Shown in pieces: positions 30,525 to 40,605 of a stretch of DNA of 40,658 nt. The stretch spans positions 45,080 through 85,737 of the forward strand of contig BFEA01000662.1 of assembly GCA_003427395.1 (NCBI GenBank), read 5' to 3'. The translations under genes were made by a program, and so were the position numbers. This stretch comes from Chara braunii. Its lineage: Eukaryota > Streptophyta > Charophyceae > Charales > Characeae. The first letter of the stretch is position 1, and each line of letters opens with the position of its first letter. A model generated the notes under the pieces. That model did no database searches and was not told where the DNA came from. It saw nothing but the letters and a program-made list of their open reading frames with translations.

Positions 30525-30664
30525 CAAATGACTTGTATAATTCCATATGGAACGCTGGGCCCAGTTCCCAACACGTGCTGCTCCCAACGAATAGATTGGA
30601 GCAATTGTCCCAAAAAAGAAAAAAAAAAGAAAAAAAAAGAAAAAGAAAAGAGGAGAAAAAGTAT
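30525..30664 (+). mobile_element. LINE 3' tail with poly(A), opposite to the adjacent RT
   Basis: GGAACGCTGGGCCCAGTTCC (30549) to AATAGATTGGAGC (30602) is the conserved family tail, followed by AATTGTCCC and an A-rich run to about 30660. Similarity to the 40.6 kb tail extends left to about 30515 (CCTGGTATT.CAAAT). Directly to the left lies the RT fragment in inverse orientation. Confidence 0.75.
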
Positions 30665-31400
30665 GAAAAACCAAGCGTCCAGGTATTTACTCGCTGCATA
30701 GCAGCCACGCTATGATCTGACCCTAACATGGGCCAGTGGAGCCCAGGCTCCAAGTAGCAAAAAGCCGCTCACTCCTAACACCACATCCCTCTTTCTGCTG
30801 CCCTCCCACCGAGGAGAAAAACTGAGCATCCAGGTATTTACTTGCTGCATAGTAGCCACTCATCAAGATCTAACTTATCGTCCTCAACCTTGGCCAACCG
30901 TCCCATAAGGGCCCAGGTTTCCGAAAACCACAGCAGGCCAAATGTCCTTTGCCGTGAGGAGTAAATTTTTCGTCTTTAATCACACTTCATACTCTGACGG
31001 ATATCAAGTTTCACCAAGGCGTTGATCGATTTCTCCAACATGAATCGGCCTTTGAAAACATTTCTGTCTCTGACGTCCCAAATAACCAGGAACAAGCATG
31101 CTCTGAGTGCGTGGGCCATGTAGCCCTAGCCTTTATCCAAGGCTAAACCATCTGGAATGCCACCGAATAGAATCTAGTGGTCATCCCAGGGAAACGCTGG
31201 GTCGCTGATCCGGTCCCAGTGGATAGTCCACCGACTCTTGATTCTTCGGGATAATGGACACGAGAGCCATAAATGCACCGTGGCCTCGAATGGCCAGCGG
31301 CATCTTGTACATTGAATCTTGATTGTCATTCCCCTTTCCACTAACCACACTGCCAAAGGAGTAGACAACATTGATAGCAACCAGAGCAGGGCTGTAGCCC
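30665..31400 (-). pseudogene. LINE 3' domain fragment with CCHC-type finger
   Basis: Around 31400-31260 the minus strand encodes a C-X2-C-X8-H-X4-C motif (CTRCRWPFEATVHLWLSC), typical of the zinc-binding region downstream of plant LINE reverse transcriptases. A stop follows at 31174, and further related sequence (VIWDVRDRNVFKGRF) continues to about 30950 with more stops. The 3' part holds a direct repeat (TCCAGGTATTTACTYGCTGC at 30678 and 30829). This copy is interrupted on its 5' side by the element at 31399-31880. Confidence 0.7.
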
Positions 31401-31880
31401 TATTTTTTTTTATTTTTTTATTTTTTTTTATTATTATTATTATTATTTTTTTTTTTAAACTCCCTCCGGTGCTAGTGGTGCTGGTAAAGGCAGACACCGC
31501 TAGTAGCCCTAATCAGTGGAAGCTTCTTCAGTTATGTCCAACATCTTTGAATGACCCGGCTGATGTGCGTGTCAGCCGATTGCGACCGAAAGAGGGGTTC
31601 TAGCCAGAAGCTGGAGGTCATAGCCTCCTGCTGATGTGTAGTCCGTTGGCCATGCTTCCTGCGGAAGCCCCTTTGATCCTTGCCAGGACCACAATCTGGG
31701 ATCCAGTTGTAGCAAGTGGACTGGGACACCACAATTTGCATGTCCAGTCACCATGTTCGTTACAGATCTCTCGAACTCTGATCTGGACTAGATCCCCCAT
31801 CGGTCCACTGGGGGAGGAGGAAGATTCCTCATCATCACAAAATAAATACTCTGAACCCGGAAGTCTGCTTCAGCGCTGAA
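31399..31880 (-). mobile_element. LINE-like 3' end with A/TAA-rich tail
   Basis: On the minus strand a stretch from about 31880 ends with a CTAGCGGTG...CACCACTAGCAC hairpin (31509-31470), GGAGGGAGTTT and an A/TAA-rich tail (31456-31399). The terminal hairpin and spacing match the plus-strand LINE end at 35319-35391. A short minus-strand frame inside has no recognised domain. It seems inserted into the LINE fragment at 30665-31400. Confidence 0.55.
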
Positions 31881-31889
31881 ATGATCTGG

Positions 31890-32585
31890 TTCCAACCTGG
31901 TTGAGAGAAATTTTCAGAATACATCAGTCTGGTTTATCAAAACTTCTGAATGTTGAGTAATGAACCATGCCGGGGGGCGGGTACTCCCAAGGGGGGCGCA
32001 ACGCTACCGGGGGCGGTGCGCCCGGCCCGACCAAACATGCCCCGTTCGAAGTGGCGCGTCTGCATGCTGCTTGGCTAGGCGGCGGAGACTTGAGCACGGC
32101 GGAGGGAGAAGCGACAGGGCTATGGTGGGTGGTGGCGGGCGTTTTTATGGGAGGGGTTGGAGTGCTCGCGTTGTTTGTTTGTGGGGGGCATCTTCTCTTC
32201 TCCATATGAACTTTGAAGTCGACTCCTCAGCTCGTGTCGGTGGGAAAAGCTTTCCAAGGGGCCATGCGACGGATTGGGGTTGATCTAACTTAGGTGATTC
32301 CCTCAGATTGGGTTGACGTATCTACGTGCTTTTCGACAGGTGGCATAGCGTTGCGCGTCCCTGATACTCTCGAGACTACCCGTGAGAGACTATTGGCAGG
32401 CTTAATAGTTTGGTCTCACAACGCGGCATGATCTCCTGGAGAAGGTGAGTTTTGCTGTGGTCCGATGATCTTCATCGTTCGATCTTTCGTAGACATGGTG
32501 AAGTTTAGTTAGCATGAGGTCAACTTGTGAGGAACCGATGAAGGGGAGCCGATGAAGGGGGAGGTGAGGTTTTGAGGGGGAAGGG
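31890..32585. other. GC-rich unassigned region
   Basis: GC-rich 31960-32180, then mixed DNA. A Pro-rich minus-strand frame (31924-32205) may be a by-product of composition or part of the element just below it. No domain is seen. Confidence 0.35.
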
Positions 32586-32589
32586 GTGT

Positions 32590-35391
32590 GCTGGATGGGG
32601 CATCATATTGGTGTCGTTCGCTACAACCAGAGTCATGGTCAATGGAAACCTCGCGCCGCCCATCTCTCTCCAGAGGTCAGTCCGACAAGGTGACCTGATC
32701 GCACCCTTTCTATTTGTGATAGTGATGGAAGCCCTGGCAGCAAATCTACGTACACATAAGGACATTAAGAGAATACAAGTCGCCTCAATCCCGGAGGAAG
32801 CAATACCGGTATGCTCATTGTTTGCCGAACCCTGATGGTGGATGCTTCACATGCATCGATGACTGAGGTGCAACACATGGTGGAAAAATTATGCACGCTC
32901 TCAGATATGAGAGTCAACTGGGGGAACAAAACCCTGGGATGGTGGATCCACCACCAGAGCTGCCACGGGTCAAATGGGTACCCAATGAGGCCCCCATCCG
33001 GGTCCTTGGGGTTACACTAACAGCAAATGGTAGACCCTCAGCAAACAACGAAGGACTGCTCAAATCACCACTCGAAAAATTGCTACAATGGAAAGACAAA
33101 CACACCTCACTGATGGGACATTCTTTGGTGATAAACAATGTGGTGCTTGCTTCCCTGTGGTACAGATCGGCCATCGGGGCCCTGGACAAAACAGCCCTCG
33201 GTCCATTGCAACGACTAATTGCCGCCTTTCTATGGAGGGGAGACCATGAAAAACATAAGGTGATCAGTAGGGTTGCATGGCAATCCATAACCTAAACTTC
33301 ACCGGAAATCAGCCCTTTCACATGGTTAGAAAATAGAGCTTGGTCGATACCAAGAAGGCACTCCAGATAACAGATCCAGACTTCCTCAAAGGAATAGGCG
33401 AGAGAGGACGTGCGAAATGACCCTTCTGGCCATCCCTTCTGAGGATGTGGAGGAGCCTCCCCCTGCCTGACAAAACCCAACCAGAGCGGTGGGAGGAAGT
33501 ATTACGACAACCCCTTTTTGACAACAGGAAAATCGTGGACACCAGGGGACAGACTCTCCATTGTATGGACTCCCCCTGACGTGTATGGGTGAAAAGGGGT
33601 ATACTCAGAATAGGGGAGATCTGGGATACAACCACACGGGACTGGGTCGATCGAGTCCTGCTCCGGCAAAAACTGCGACATAGCCATAGATTGGGAACTG
33701 CACTCGAGGACCTGGTAGAAAGGATCCCCCTGAGTTAGTGGAAAATCCTCAGAAAGGGGCCCCTTCTGCAGGAATTCGACTGGGTGCAAATTCTGGGCAG
33801 TCAGGGAGAGGTAGGTAACGTGGTATGTTGCAGCCCCAAAGGACCGATGGTTGTTGACATATTTAAAGTGGGCAACGACAACACATTATATCGACCCGTG
33901 CCAGAAGAAACAAGATTTTTCCGAAAGGAGGAACTATCACGTATCAGAGTGCTGGAAAATGGGGATAAGTCGATAGTCTTCCTCCCAAACACTCCGATCA
34001 CTGAACTGCCATTGGACCCAATGGAGTGGACATGGACCTCTCCCTCCGGATGGGGCAAGAAATGCAGCAGAAAATTACATATCATAACAGTTAAATCAAC
34101 ATATGGACTACTCCGTCCAACGACTAATTTACGTGACAAAGTGGAGGCTAGATGGATGAAGCACCTGAACATTAGCAAGGAATCACTTCGGAAGGTAAAA
34201 TGGTTCCAACTCGTTAAGGCGAAACCAACAAGACTGATCTCCCTTCAATGGCAGATAGAACATCGTTGCCTACCTACAAATGACTGGCTAATAGACAAGA
34301 CATCTTTGGAACAAAGTGGGCGGGCCATGCCCTGATGCGAACTCTGTTTAGATGCCTTTCCATCTAGGAAAAGACCAGAAACCATAGAACATATCTTCCT
34401 GCAATGTCCAGGAGCGGTCCTACTCTGGCGCTGGTGGGACAAGATCTGGGATCAGCTGGAAGTAACGAAGCCCTGGCCATGGAATTGGCAAGCACTGCTA
34501 TTAGAAACATGGAATGCAGAACAGAAGGATGACTTCACCCAAAACATGTTTAAATTGAGACGTAGGGCGGTGCTATGGGCACTTTGGAAACGCCGTTGTA
34601 CATACGAGATGGAAGGGGTGAGGCTGGAAGGACCCGAATTCACTGACAGCATACAACAAATTCAAACTGAGTTAACAACTCACTGGGAAGAAGTCAAAGC
34701 CCAGATCCAGCACACACATACACAACAGGAAACAAACCAGAAAATACAGGACTTCTGCGCAAAATGGCTCGGGGGTAAAGAGGTGGGAAGGATGGGGAGG
34801 GTGGAAAGGAACTCAGGGAGAAGCCAAGAGGAAGAAAGGTTGTGCAAGGATTATCGGCTGAGTTTTCATGACTGGACCAAGGTGGACCCCTCAATCCCAA
34901 TGAGAACAGCGGATGACTTCCCCGACCCCTTCCCCGACCCCTTCCCCCCCCCGACCAATAGCCTGGTGGATTTGCGATGGTATGGGTACTAAGAGAGGAA
35001 AGGGGGAGGGTAGACACGGGACATGGGGAGAGGGGGTAGAAGGTACGGGAGATCGGGACAGTGGGGTAGTAGGCCTGGGACAAAGGAAGTGTATATCAGG
35101 GCGGGAAAGGGAGGAACTAGTGTGCAAGCGCAAGAATCTGGCACCTGTTTTTGGGTGAAGAGGTTCTCTCCCTCCCTGCGCAGTTAATCCCCGGGGTTTC
35201 CTAGGCAATCAATGCTGGCAGGAGTGTCATGCTTTCAAAACTCAATCTGTAAAAAGGGACGCTGAACCCGCTTTCCAGCAGGTGAAGCTCCCCACCAATA
35301 GATGGAGCCTCTTCCCTGGTGCTAGTGGTGACTGCTCTTATGAGCACCACTAACACTCGTGAGGATGTTAAAAAAAAAAAAAAAAAAAAAA
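32590..35391 (+). pseudogene. 5'-truncated LINE with RT, 3' domain, tail and poly(A)
   Basis: Homology starts inside the reverse transcriptase (32590-32829, with motif B RSVRQGDLIAPF). At motif C the frame breaks: the LFAND region of the sister copy corresponds here to LFAEP then a stop, through a small deletion near 32826. The thumb resumes in other frames (KTLGWWIHHQ; PIRVLGVTL; SLVINNVVLASLWY) to a stop at 33293. The 3' domain follows (EVLRQPLFDN near 33495; 33784-34335; a stop just before a C-X2-C-X14-H-X4-C finger ending HIFLQC near 34400; 34546-34992). The 3' UTR is G-rich and has the family tail (35256-35308), a terminal hairpin (35319-35356) and A22 (35370-35391). At least one frameshift and several stops make it inactive. 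Confidence 0.88.
35256..35308 (+). repeat. Conserved LINE 3' tail motif, diverged copy
   Basis: GGGACGCTGAACCCG...AGCTCCCCACCAATAGATGGAGC aligns with the tails at 30549, 38024 and 40606. Here alone in the window it sits inside a LINE with recognisable coding domains, which ties the tail to this family. Confidence 0.7.
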
Positions 35392-36250
35392 GGGTACTAT
35401 GAGGGGTTGCCTGGTTGGAAGTCCGTCTAAGTTTGCTCTGAAATTTTGTACGTTTTAGTCATAGTTTTTTTCCTTTGAGGCGATCTTATTCACTATGTCT
35501 ATGAATGACGTATATTCTTGATTGATCCCGTACTGTTGCTGTGATCAAACTCGTTATGATTGATATTCCAAATTTTGTTTTCTTGGAATTTCTTGTTTGA
35601 ACTTCTGCATATTGATTTTCATAAATTCGATTCTAATATCAAGGTCTTAATTCCTAATCGTGGCTCAAACTAGTTTCGAACTTCGTTTGCATGACTCATA
35701 AAAATTCTCATAAAAATTCTCAAAAAAATTCTTACAGTTGACTTTCTCAAATTTGAAATCCCGTGATTTTGCTCAACTTGAAATTCTTACTCTGATCATG
35801 TACATGGATATTGGTGATTTGCTTTCTATGATTGATGCATCTTACACTCGACTTTCTCAAATTTGAAATTCGTATTTTGATTTTGTAGATGGAAACCCGT
35901 GATTTTGCTCAAATTTGAAATTCTCACATGATGACGTTGGTCTTTCGCTGAAAAAAAATGCCTAAAACTCCTTTTTCAGAGATGTCTCAAATAGTGACTA
36001 CTCAAGTAATTGGTCTCGTTGTTCTTAATAATTGGGTCTCAATTTGTGGTGTTGTGGGATTTGGGTCATAGATGTTGAATGGATTATCTCCTTTAGGGTT
36101 GGAGTCTCTCCCTACGAGGGTTACACAAGGTGGGTGGTGTGATCCTTGAGAGGGTAGGGACGGTATTGAGGGTTTGTCCTTTTCTGGGCCATGCTGATTT
36201 TGGGTCGGATCAGCTATGGCGGTTGAGGAGAGAGGACAAGGGGTGCTGAT
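35392..36250. other. AT-rich unassigned DNA with short direct repeats
   Basis: T-rich DNA with repeated words: GACTTTCTCAAATTTGAAAT (about 35741 and 35851) and CCGTGATTTTGCTCAA (35761 and 35899). It resembles intron or UTR composition, but no exon was found. Confidence 0.4.
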
Positions 36251-38023
36251 GTCAACAGGGTGAGCGTTGAGTGGGCTGTTCCGCTTGGAGGGGGTGGAGC
36301 AGGAAGGTAGGGGGATCTTTGGCTCTGCGGGGGCATACTTTAGGGGGTACTGTATGCGACTGGGGAAGCAGGAGGGGTATTCTGGGGGCTGTTCTGAACT
36401 GGGGGGGGAGAGGTGACGGGGCGCCTTCCCGCGGAGGCAGTGAAGAGACAGGGGGTTGTCTTTGGGGTAGAGGAGAAATCCCTTTGGTGCTTGTGACCCC
36501 TGTGCATGTAACTGAGACCTTAAGAGGCGCTGGACTTTCCATGGGGTTTCCCTTCTTCCCGTGGGAATAGCAGGCGTTGAACATAATGACCACGTTTTGA
36601 TTTCTGATTTCTGTTTTCCTAATTGAAAAATTCCTCCAAGGTTTTGGAGTTGAAGGCAAGGGGTAGTGGAACTGTGATGGTGGGAGATGACACACTCTGC
36701 GGCGAAGGGGCTAGCCTATAGGGTTGAATAGGGTACAGCAGCGGTGAAGACGGTGGTGAAGACGGTGGCTTCACTGTAGTAAGACTTGCCGGAGTAGGGT
36801 TGAAAAGGTTCTGTTTGGGGATATTTGCAAGATGAATGATGGGGTCTACAACTATGGTGCTGGCTGGTAGCTTGATTGGTATTTGCCTTAGTCCAGTCCC
36901 GGTGGTTTGCGAATAGACGAGGCCAGAACGACGTTGGTCGGTGCTGGGGTTTGGTTGTGTTGCCCTGTAACTCAAGCGGTATGAGGGCATGAGACCTGGT
37001 AGAGAGATCTGGGAAGTTGTCGAGGGTGGAAGGCACTCGAGTGTCTTTTCGTGAGCTGGTGCCTAGCCGATGCTGGCTGGAGCCGGGGCAGGTCGCTTTG
37101 TCCTGTGGCCTAGCAGGGGGGGGGGGTTCTGGGGTGGGTCGTGCCACCCTGTAACCTAGCAGTTGGGGGCATGAGGCCGGGTAGAGATTGGGCATCAGGA
37201 TATAGGGGTGAGGCAGGTAGGGTTGGGTTGCCGAAAGACTCTAAAGTAGGAGGTTCCTTTGTTCTGAATGCTCCTTTGATCCGAGCTTTGGAGGCTAAAA
37301 TAATTTTTTAGTGCTCTTGTACACATTTATCTTTTTTAGCCGAAGCCGGGTAGTCTTAAGAATGTTTTAGGACTCTGGGGATTCCTAGCAACTTTGTCTT
37401 AGGTGGCTTCGATGCTGTTATACTCCGTAACCTGTGGCTGTTCGATGCCAGAACGACGCTTGCCGGTGCTGGGGTGTTGCCTTGTAACCTGCTGATGCAG
37501 GAGCGTGAGGCCTGATAGAGAGATATGGGGATGCTTTGGGGTGGGCATTCCACGGGACGACCAAGGGTTGCTGCTGGGACGACGCTGGTCGGAGCTGGGG
37601 TGAGTTGTGTTGCCCTGTAACCCATCAAGTTGTGGGGGCATGAGGCCTGGACGAGCTCGGCAGGGAGTAAAACAGTGTTGGAGAGCTTTGGAAGGGTTTG
37701 TTAGGGATTTCGAGGGTTTTGGAGCATTTGTAGGACCTATGCGGTCTATTCCCATCCTTTCCGTATTGCTCATACATTTTCTCAAGAGATCGAGGTGAGT
37801 GGGAGAAGGAGAGGGTGGGATATCACGCTTCCTACTAGTAACGGGGCTAGCTGGTAGGATTGGAATAGGGTACAGCAGCAGCGGAGATGGTGGCTCTGCT
37901 GCAGTAAGTCTTGCCGGAGTGGGGTACAGGGGATTGATTGGGGGTGTCTGAGTCGTTTTCTGAATTGTGCATATGTTTTTGTTTCTTAGCCATATTTTCA
38001 AACTATCTGTTAAGTTTTCATAT
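36251..38023. repeat. G-rich region with interleaved internal repeats
   Basis: Four related units of 70-90 bp contain CGACGYTKGYCGGTGCTGGG, CCTGTAAC and GGGCATGAGGCC. They lie at 36926-37013, 37127-37193, 37451-37530 and 37578-37650. They are bracketed by two copies of another unit (GGGGCTAGC...AGGGTACAGCAGC...CTTGCCGGAGT) at 36706-36803 and 37841-37927. Pro-rich minus-strand frames cross it but have stops between them and no domain. It ends at a LINE tail, so it may be the body of a non-autonomous element on the plus strand. Confidence 0.55.
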
Positions 38024-38077
38024 GGGACGCTGGGCCCGGTTCCCAGCACGTGCTGCTCCCCACGAATAGATTGGAGC
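38024..38077 (+). repeat. Conserved LINE 3' tail motif without poly(A)
   Basis: GGGACGCTGGGCCCGGTTCC to AATAGATTGGAGC, nearly identical to 40606-40658. It includes a perfect 12-bp palindrome CAGCACGTGCTG (38044-38055). It abuts a minus-strand LINE fragment directly, with no A run. Confidence 0.8.
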
Positions 38078-38078
38078 C

Positions 38079-39176
38079 GGAGGGGTTGCTCCAGCTGGAC
38101 TCAGCAGGTGCGCCCACTCGGGCGGGATGGCGGCCCTCAATGAGGCCGCCCTTGCCTCCACTTGACCCAATCTCCCCAGTCTCAGTTTGAGATCCTGTAG
38201 CGTCGTCCATTGGCCTATCGATTCGTCCCACAAGTCAGCCACCCCAAGGACCCCTCTTTCGGCCCACTGTCTTTCGAACGCGACCGAATCGCTCCCTGCC
38301 GAGAAAGGTCTTCCATCAGTTCCCCTGATGTGAGGATTATCAAATAGAGGTTGAGATAGCACTTCCTTTCTAGTTGTGGAAGGAACCCACTGACGAGGTC
38401 CTACCTCTCTCCATGCGTCCAAAACAATCTGCCAAAAAGGGGATGAGACCCATCTGCGGAGAAAGGAGCCAATCATACAACATCCACGCATCCCTGACTA
38501 ATGGCAGATTCCAATTCTGTGCAACGATATTTTCTGCCAGCAGAATCCAATGATCCTCTGATGTATAGGATACAACCTTAATCCATTTTACCAGCAAAGC
38601 AGCATTTTGTCTAGCCGGGTCAAGCAGGCCCAAGCAACCTTCGTTCCTCAGGCAACAGATCAGGTCCCAGGCTACCTTTGACATAAAACCTGCATCTTCC
38701 TTTGCGAATGATTTCCACAAAAACCTGGCTGCTGGCCCGCACACTACCTTCACCGATTGCTTGCTTAATGATCTCACAGTGCCTAGCGCCATTTTGTCTA
38801 GCCGGGTCAAGCAGGCCTAAGCAACCTTCGTTCCTGGGGCAGCAGGTCAGGTCCCAGTCTACCTTTGAAATAAAACGTGCATCTTCCTTTGCGAATGATT
38901 TCCACAAAAACCTGGCTGCTCGCCCGCGCACTACCTTCACCAGTTTTGCTTGCTTAATGCTCTTACAGTGCCTACAAACCATAGTAGGGCGACTAGTGCC
39001 ATGTTAGTTACTATGGCCCGGGCAAACAAGGACAAGCGTTTGGCTGGGCCCCAGATGGTAAGCCGCGGGCTAACCTTTTGGTGCAGCAGGCCCGGGTCAT
39101 CCTCGACATCAGCGCACTGTCCCAGCGTAACCTGCACACCCAAGTACCGCTCTGAGTTTCCACAGGTAATAAATAC
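38079..39176 (-). pseudogene. LINE fragment (thumb to 3' domain) with tandem duplication
   Basis: Read on the minus strand from 39176: YLGVQVTLGQ and FARAIVTNMALVALLW correspond to the thumb region of the other LINE copies (VLGVKMSAEG; GRALVINNVVLASLW). Next come two copies of AARFLWKSFAKEDA...EGCLGLLDPARQN, then LVRDAWMLYDWLLS and EVLSQPLFDNPHIRG. Coding similarity stops at the tail junction (38078), before any zinc finger. The duplication is about 187 bp (38604 and 38791 starts), diverged at roughly one base in ten, and it destroys the frame. Inactive. Confidence 0.8.
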
Positions 39177-39523
39177 GGTGTAGGCGCAAGCGCGTGGGGA
39201 GCTTACCGGCCGGCGGGCCCGGCGGTCAAGGTACCCAAAACCTCGGTGGTACTGAGGCGGACAGACGACGTTGACGTCATCACCGCGGAGAGTGGTAGGT
39301 TAACAAGGCGGGGGAGGGAGGTGGGTGCCATCGCCGATAGAGGTTGAGAACGGGAGGAACTCGATGACAATGGCGGCGAGATACGCCGTAAAGGGTGGGG
39401 ATAGGGGGAAGGGAAGAGGGTGGCGATACGCCCGGTGCATCGTGCCGAGCGGTCAACGAACGGAGGGCGTCCTTGCGCTACAAACGGGAGTGAAGATAAC
39501 AAAGCTGAACAACCCAGCAGCGA

Positions 39524-40459
39524 TTGGGAATGGAGATGGGTTTATACGGAGATCTACAACATGCTGCGGACACTTGGCTTTTGGTTCTGCAGGATGGCCG
39601 GCGCCGTTTGCAGGAGATGGTGCTTCTTCTATCTTCGGCAGCCCAAGATTGGTCAGGGGTCGATCGGGGGGCGATCTCAATGACTACAAGGAGAGAGATG
39701 CTACAACGAATGATGGAGGTACTTTGGGAATTAAAGGAGGAACCTGATCCGCATTGGGAACATCTCCTTGACTGGCAGAAGGTGGACGAGTTCATGCATA
39801 AATGCTATGAGCTCTATGAAGAGGGGGATAAATTGTCTGCTGAGTTGGCAACGCGACAGGCTGGAGAGGCTAATGAACGAGCATTGACAGCAAGACCAAT
39901 ACGACTGCCGGTAGAGGGGGATGTATCGACATTCGATTCATCGACAGTTCACACAACAGTTTCATCGGCGCTGACAGTGGATATGACGAAGGCATCGGCA
40001 GCAAATACAGCAAACTCAACATCAACAACAATGATAATTTCTTCATCTATATCAACAGCGCTCATGACGAAGACATCCTCAACATCACCGATCAATCCAA
40101 ATACAACAACAACAACGATAACTTCTCCATCTATATCAACAGCGCTCATAACGAAGACATCTTCAACATCACCGATCAATCCAATGACAACAACGGGGCT
40201 ATTAACAATGACATCTGAAATTCAACTTCCAACAACATCTATCCATGCGACAGTCACTATGGTGAGTGGTACTCAGTCTCTTCCAATCCTCTCTTCGTGG
40301 GAGACACTGCTGGGGCCGGAGGGTGGCCTGCTGGGGTCGAAGGGTAGCCGAGGGTTCTTTCTCGAAAGTTTTGCTGTGCATGGGAAGAAGCTGACCTGGC
40401 GAGGTGCTGTGGGGTGGCGTGCTGATGAGTTGTTCCCGTGGGATTCGGGGGGGGGATGA
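39524..40459 (+). CDS. ORF1-like retroelement protein, 311 residues
   Basis: An uninterrupted frame. Residues 1-125 are helix-rich and charged (RRRLQEMVLLL, MLQRMMEVLWELKEE, KCYELYEEGDKLSAELATRQ). They share order and sequence with the interrupted protein at 27502. Residues about 135-250 are a Ser/Thr-rich low-complexity region with an in-frame 28-codon direct repeat (ISTALMTKTSSTSPINP; offset 84 bp at 40047/40131). The end is Gly/Trp-rich (WETLLGPEGG, FPWDSGGG). The ATG at 39524 opens the frame, but an earlier start cannot be excluded. No CCHC, RRM or coiled-coil signature is certain. Calling it ORF1 rests on position in a LINE-tailed element and on the paralogue. The 28-codon repeat keeps frame, which favours real coding in this strand. 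Confidence 0.6.
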   Translation: MGMEMGLYGDLQHAADTWLLVLQDGRRRLQEMVLLLSSAAQDWSGVDRGAISMTTRREMLQRMMEVLWELKEEPDPHWEHLLDWQKVDEFMHKCYELYEEGDKLSAELATRQAGEANERALTARPIRLPVEGDVSTFDSSTVHTTVSSALTVDMTKASAANTANSTSTTMIISSSISTALMTKTSSTSPINPNTTTTTITSPSISTALITKTSSTSPINPMTTTGLLTMTSEIQLPTTSIHATVTMVSGTQSLPILSSWETLLGPEGGLLGSKGSRGFFLESFAVHGKKLTWRGAVGWRADELFPWDSGGG

Positions 40460-40605
40460 GAGGCTGTGTCAAGGGGTTGGGAGGCGGTGCCTGTGGTCTC
40501 CGTGTTTGCTCTCTCTCCCCCTCCCCTTCATGAGTGTTAATTTCCCTTGATGGCTGAATTGAGTTCATTTCCCTGGTATTCCAAATTTCTTGTATCATTT
40601 TACAT

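Noticed and set aside
30525-30674. N-terminal part of the 480-residue RT frame
   Set aside because: The Phe-rich start and following residues are antisense poly(A) and a plus-strand LINE tail, not RT protein.
36252-38049. Pro-rich minus-strand proteins
   Set aside because: Frames are open because the opposite strand is G-rich; they break repeatedly and follow the repeat units, with no domain.
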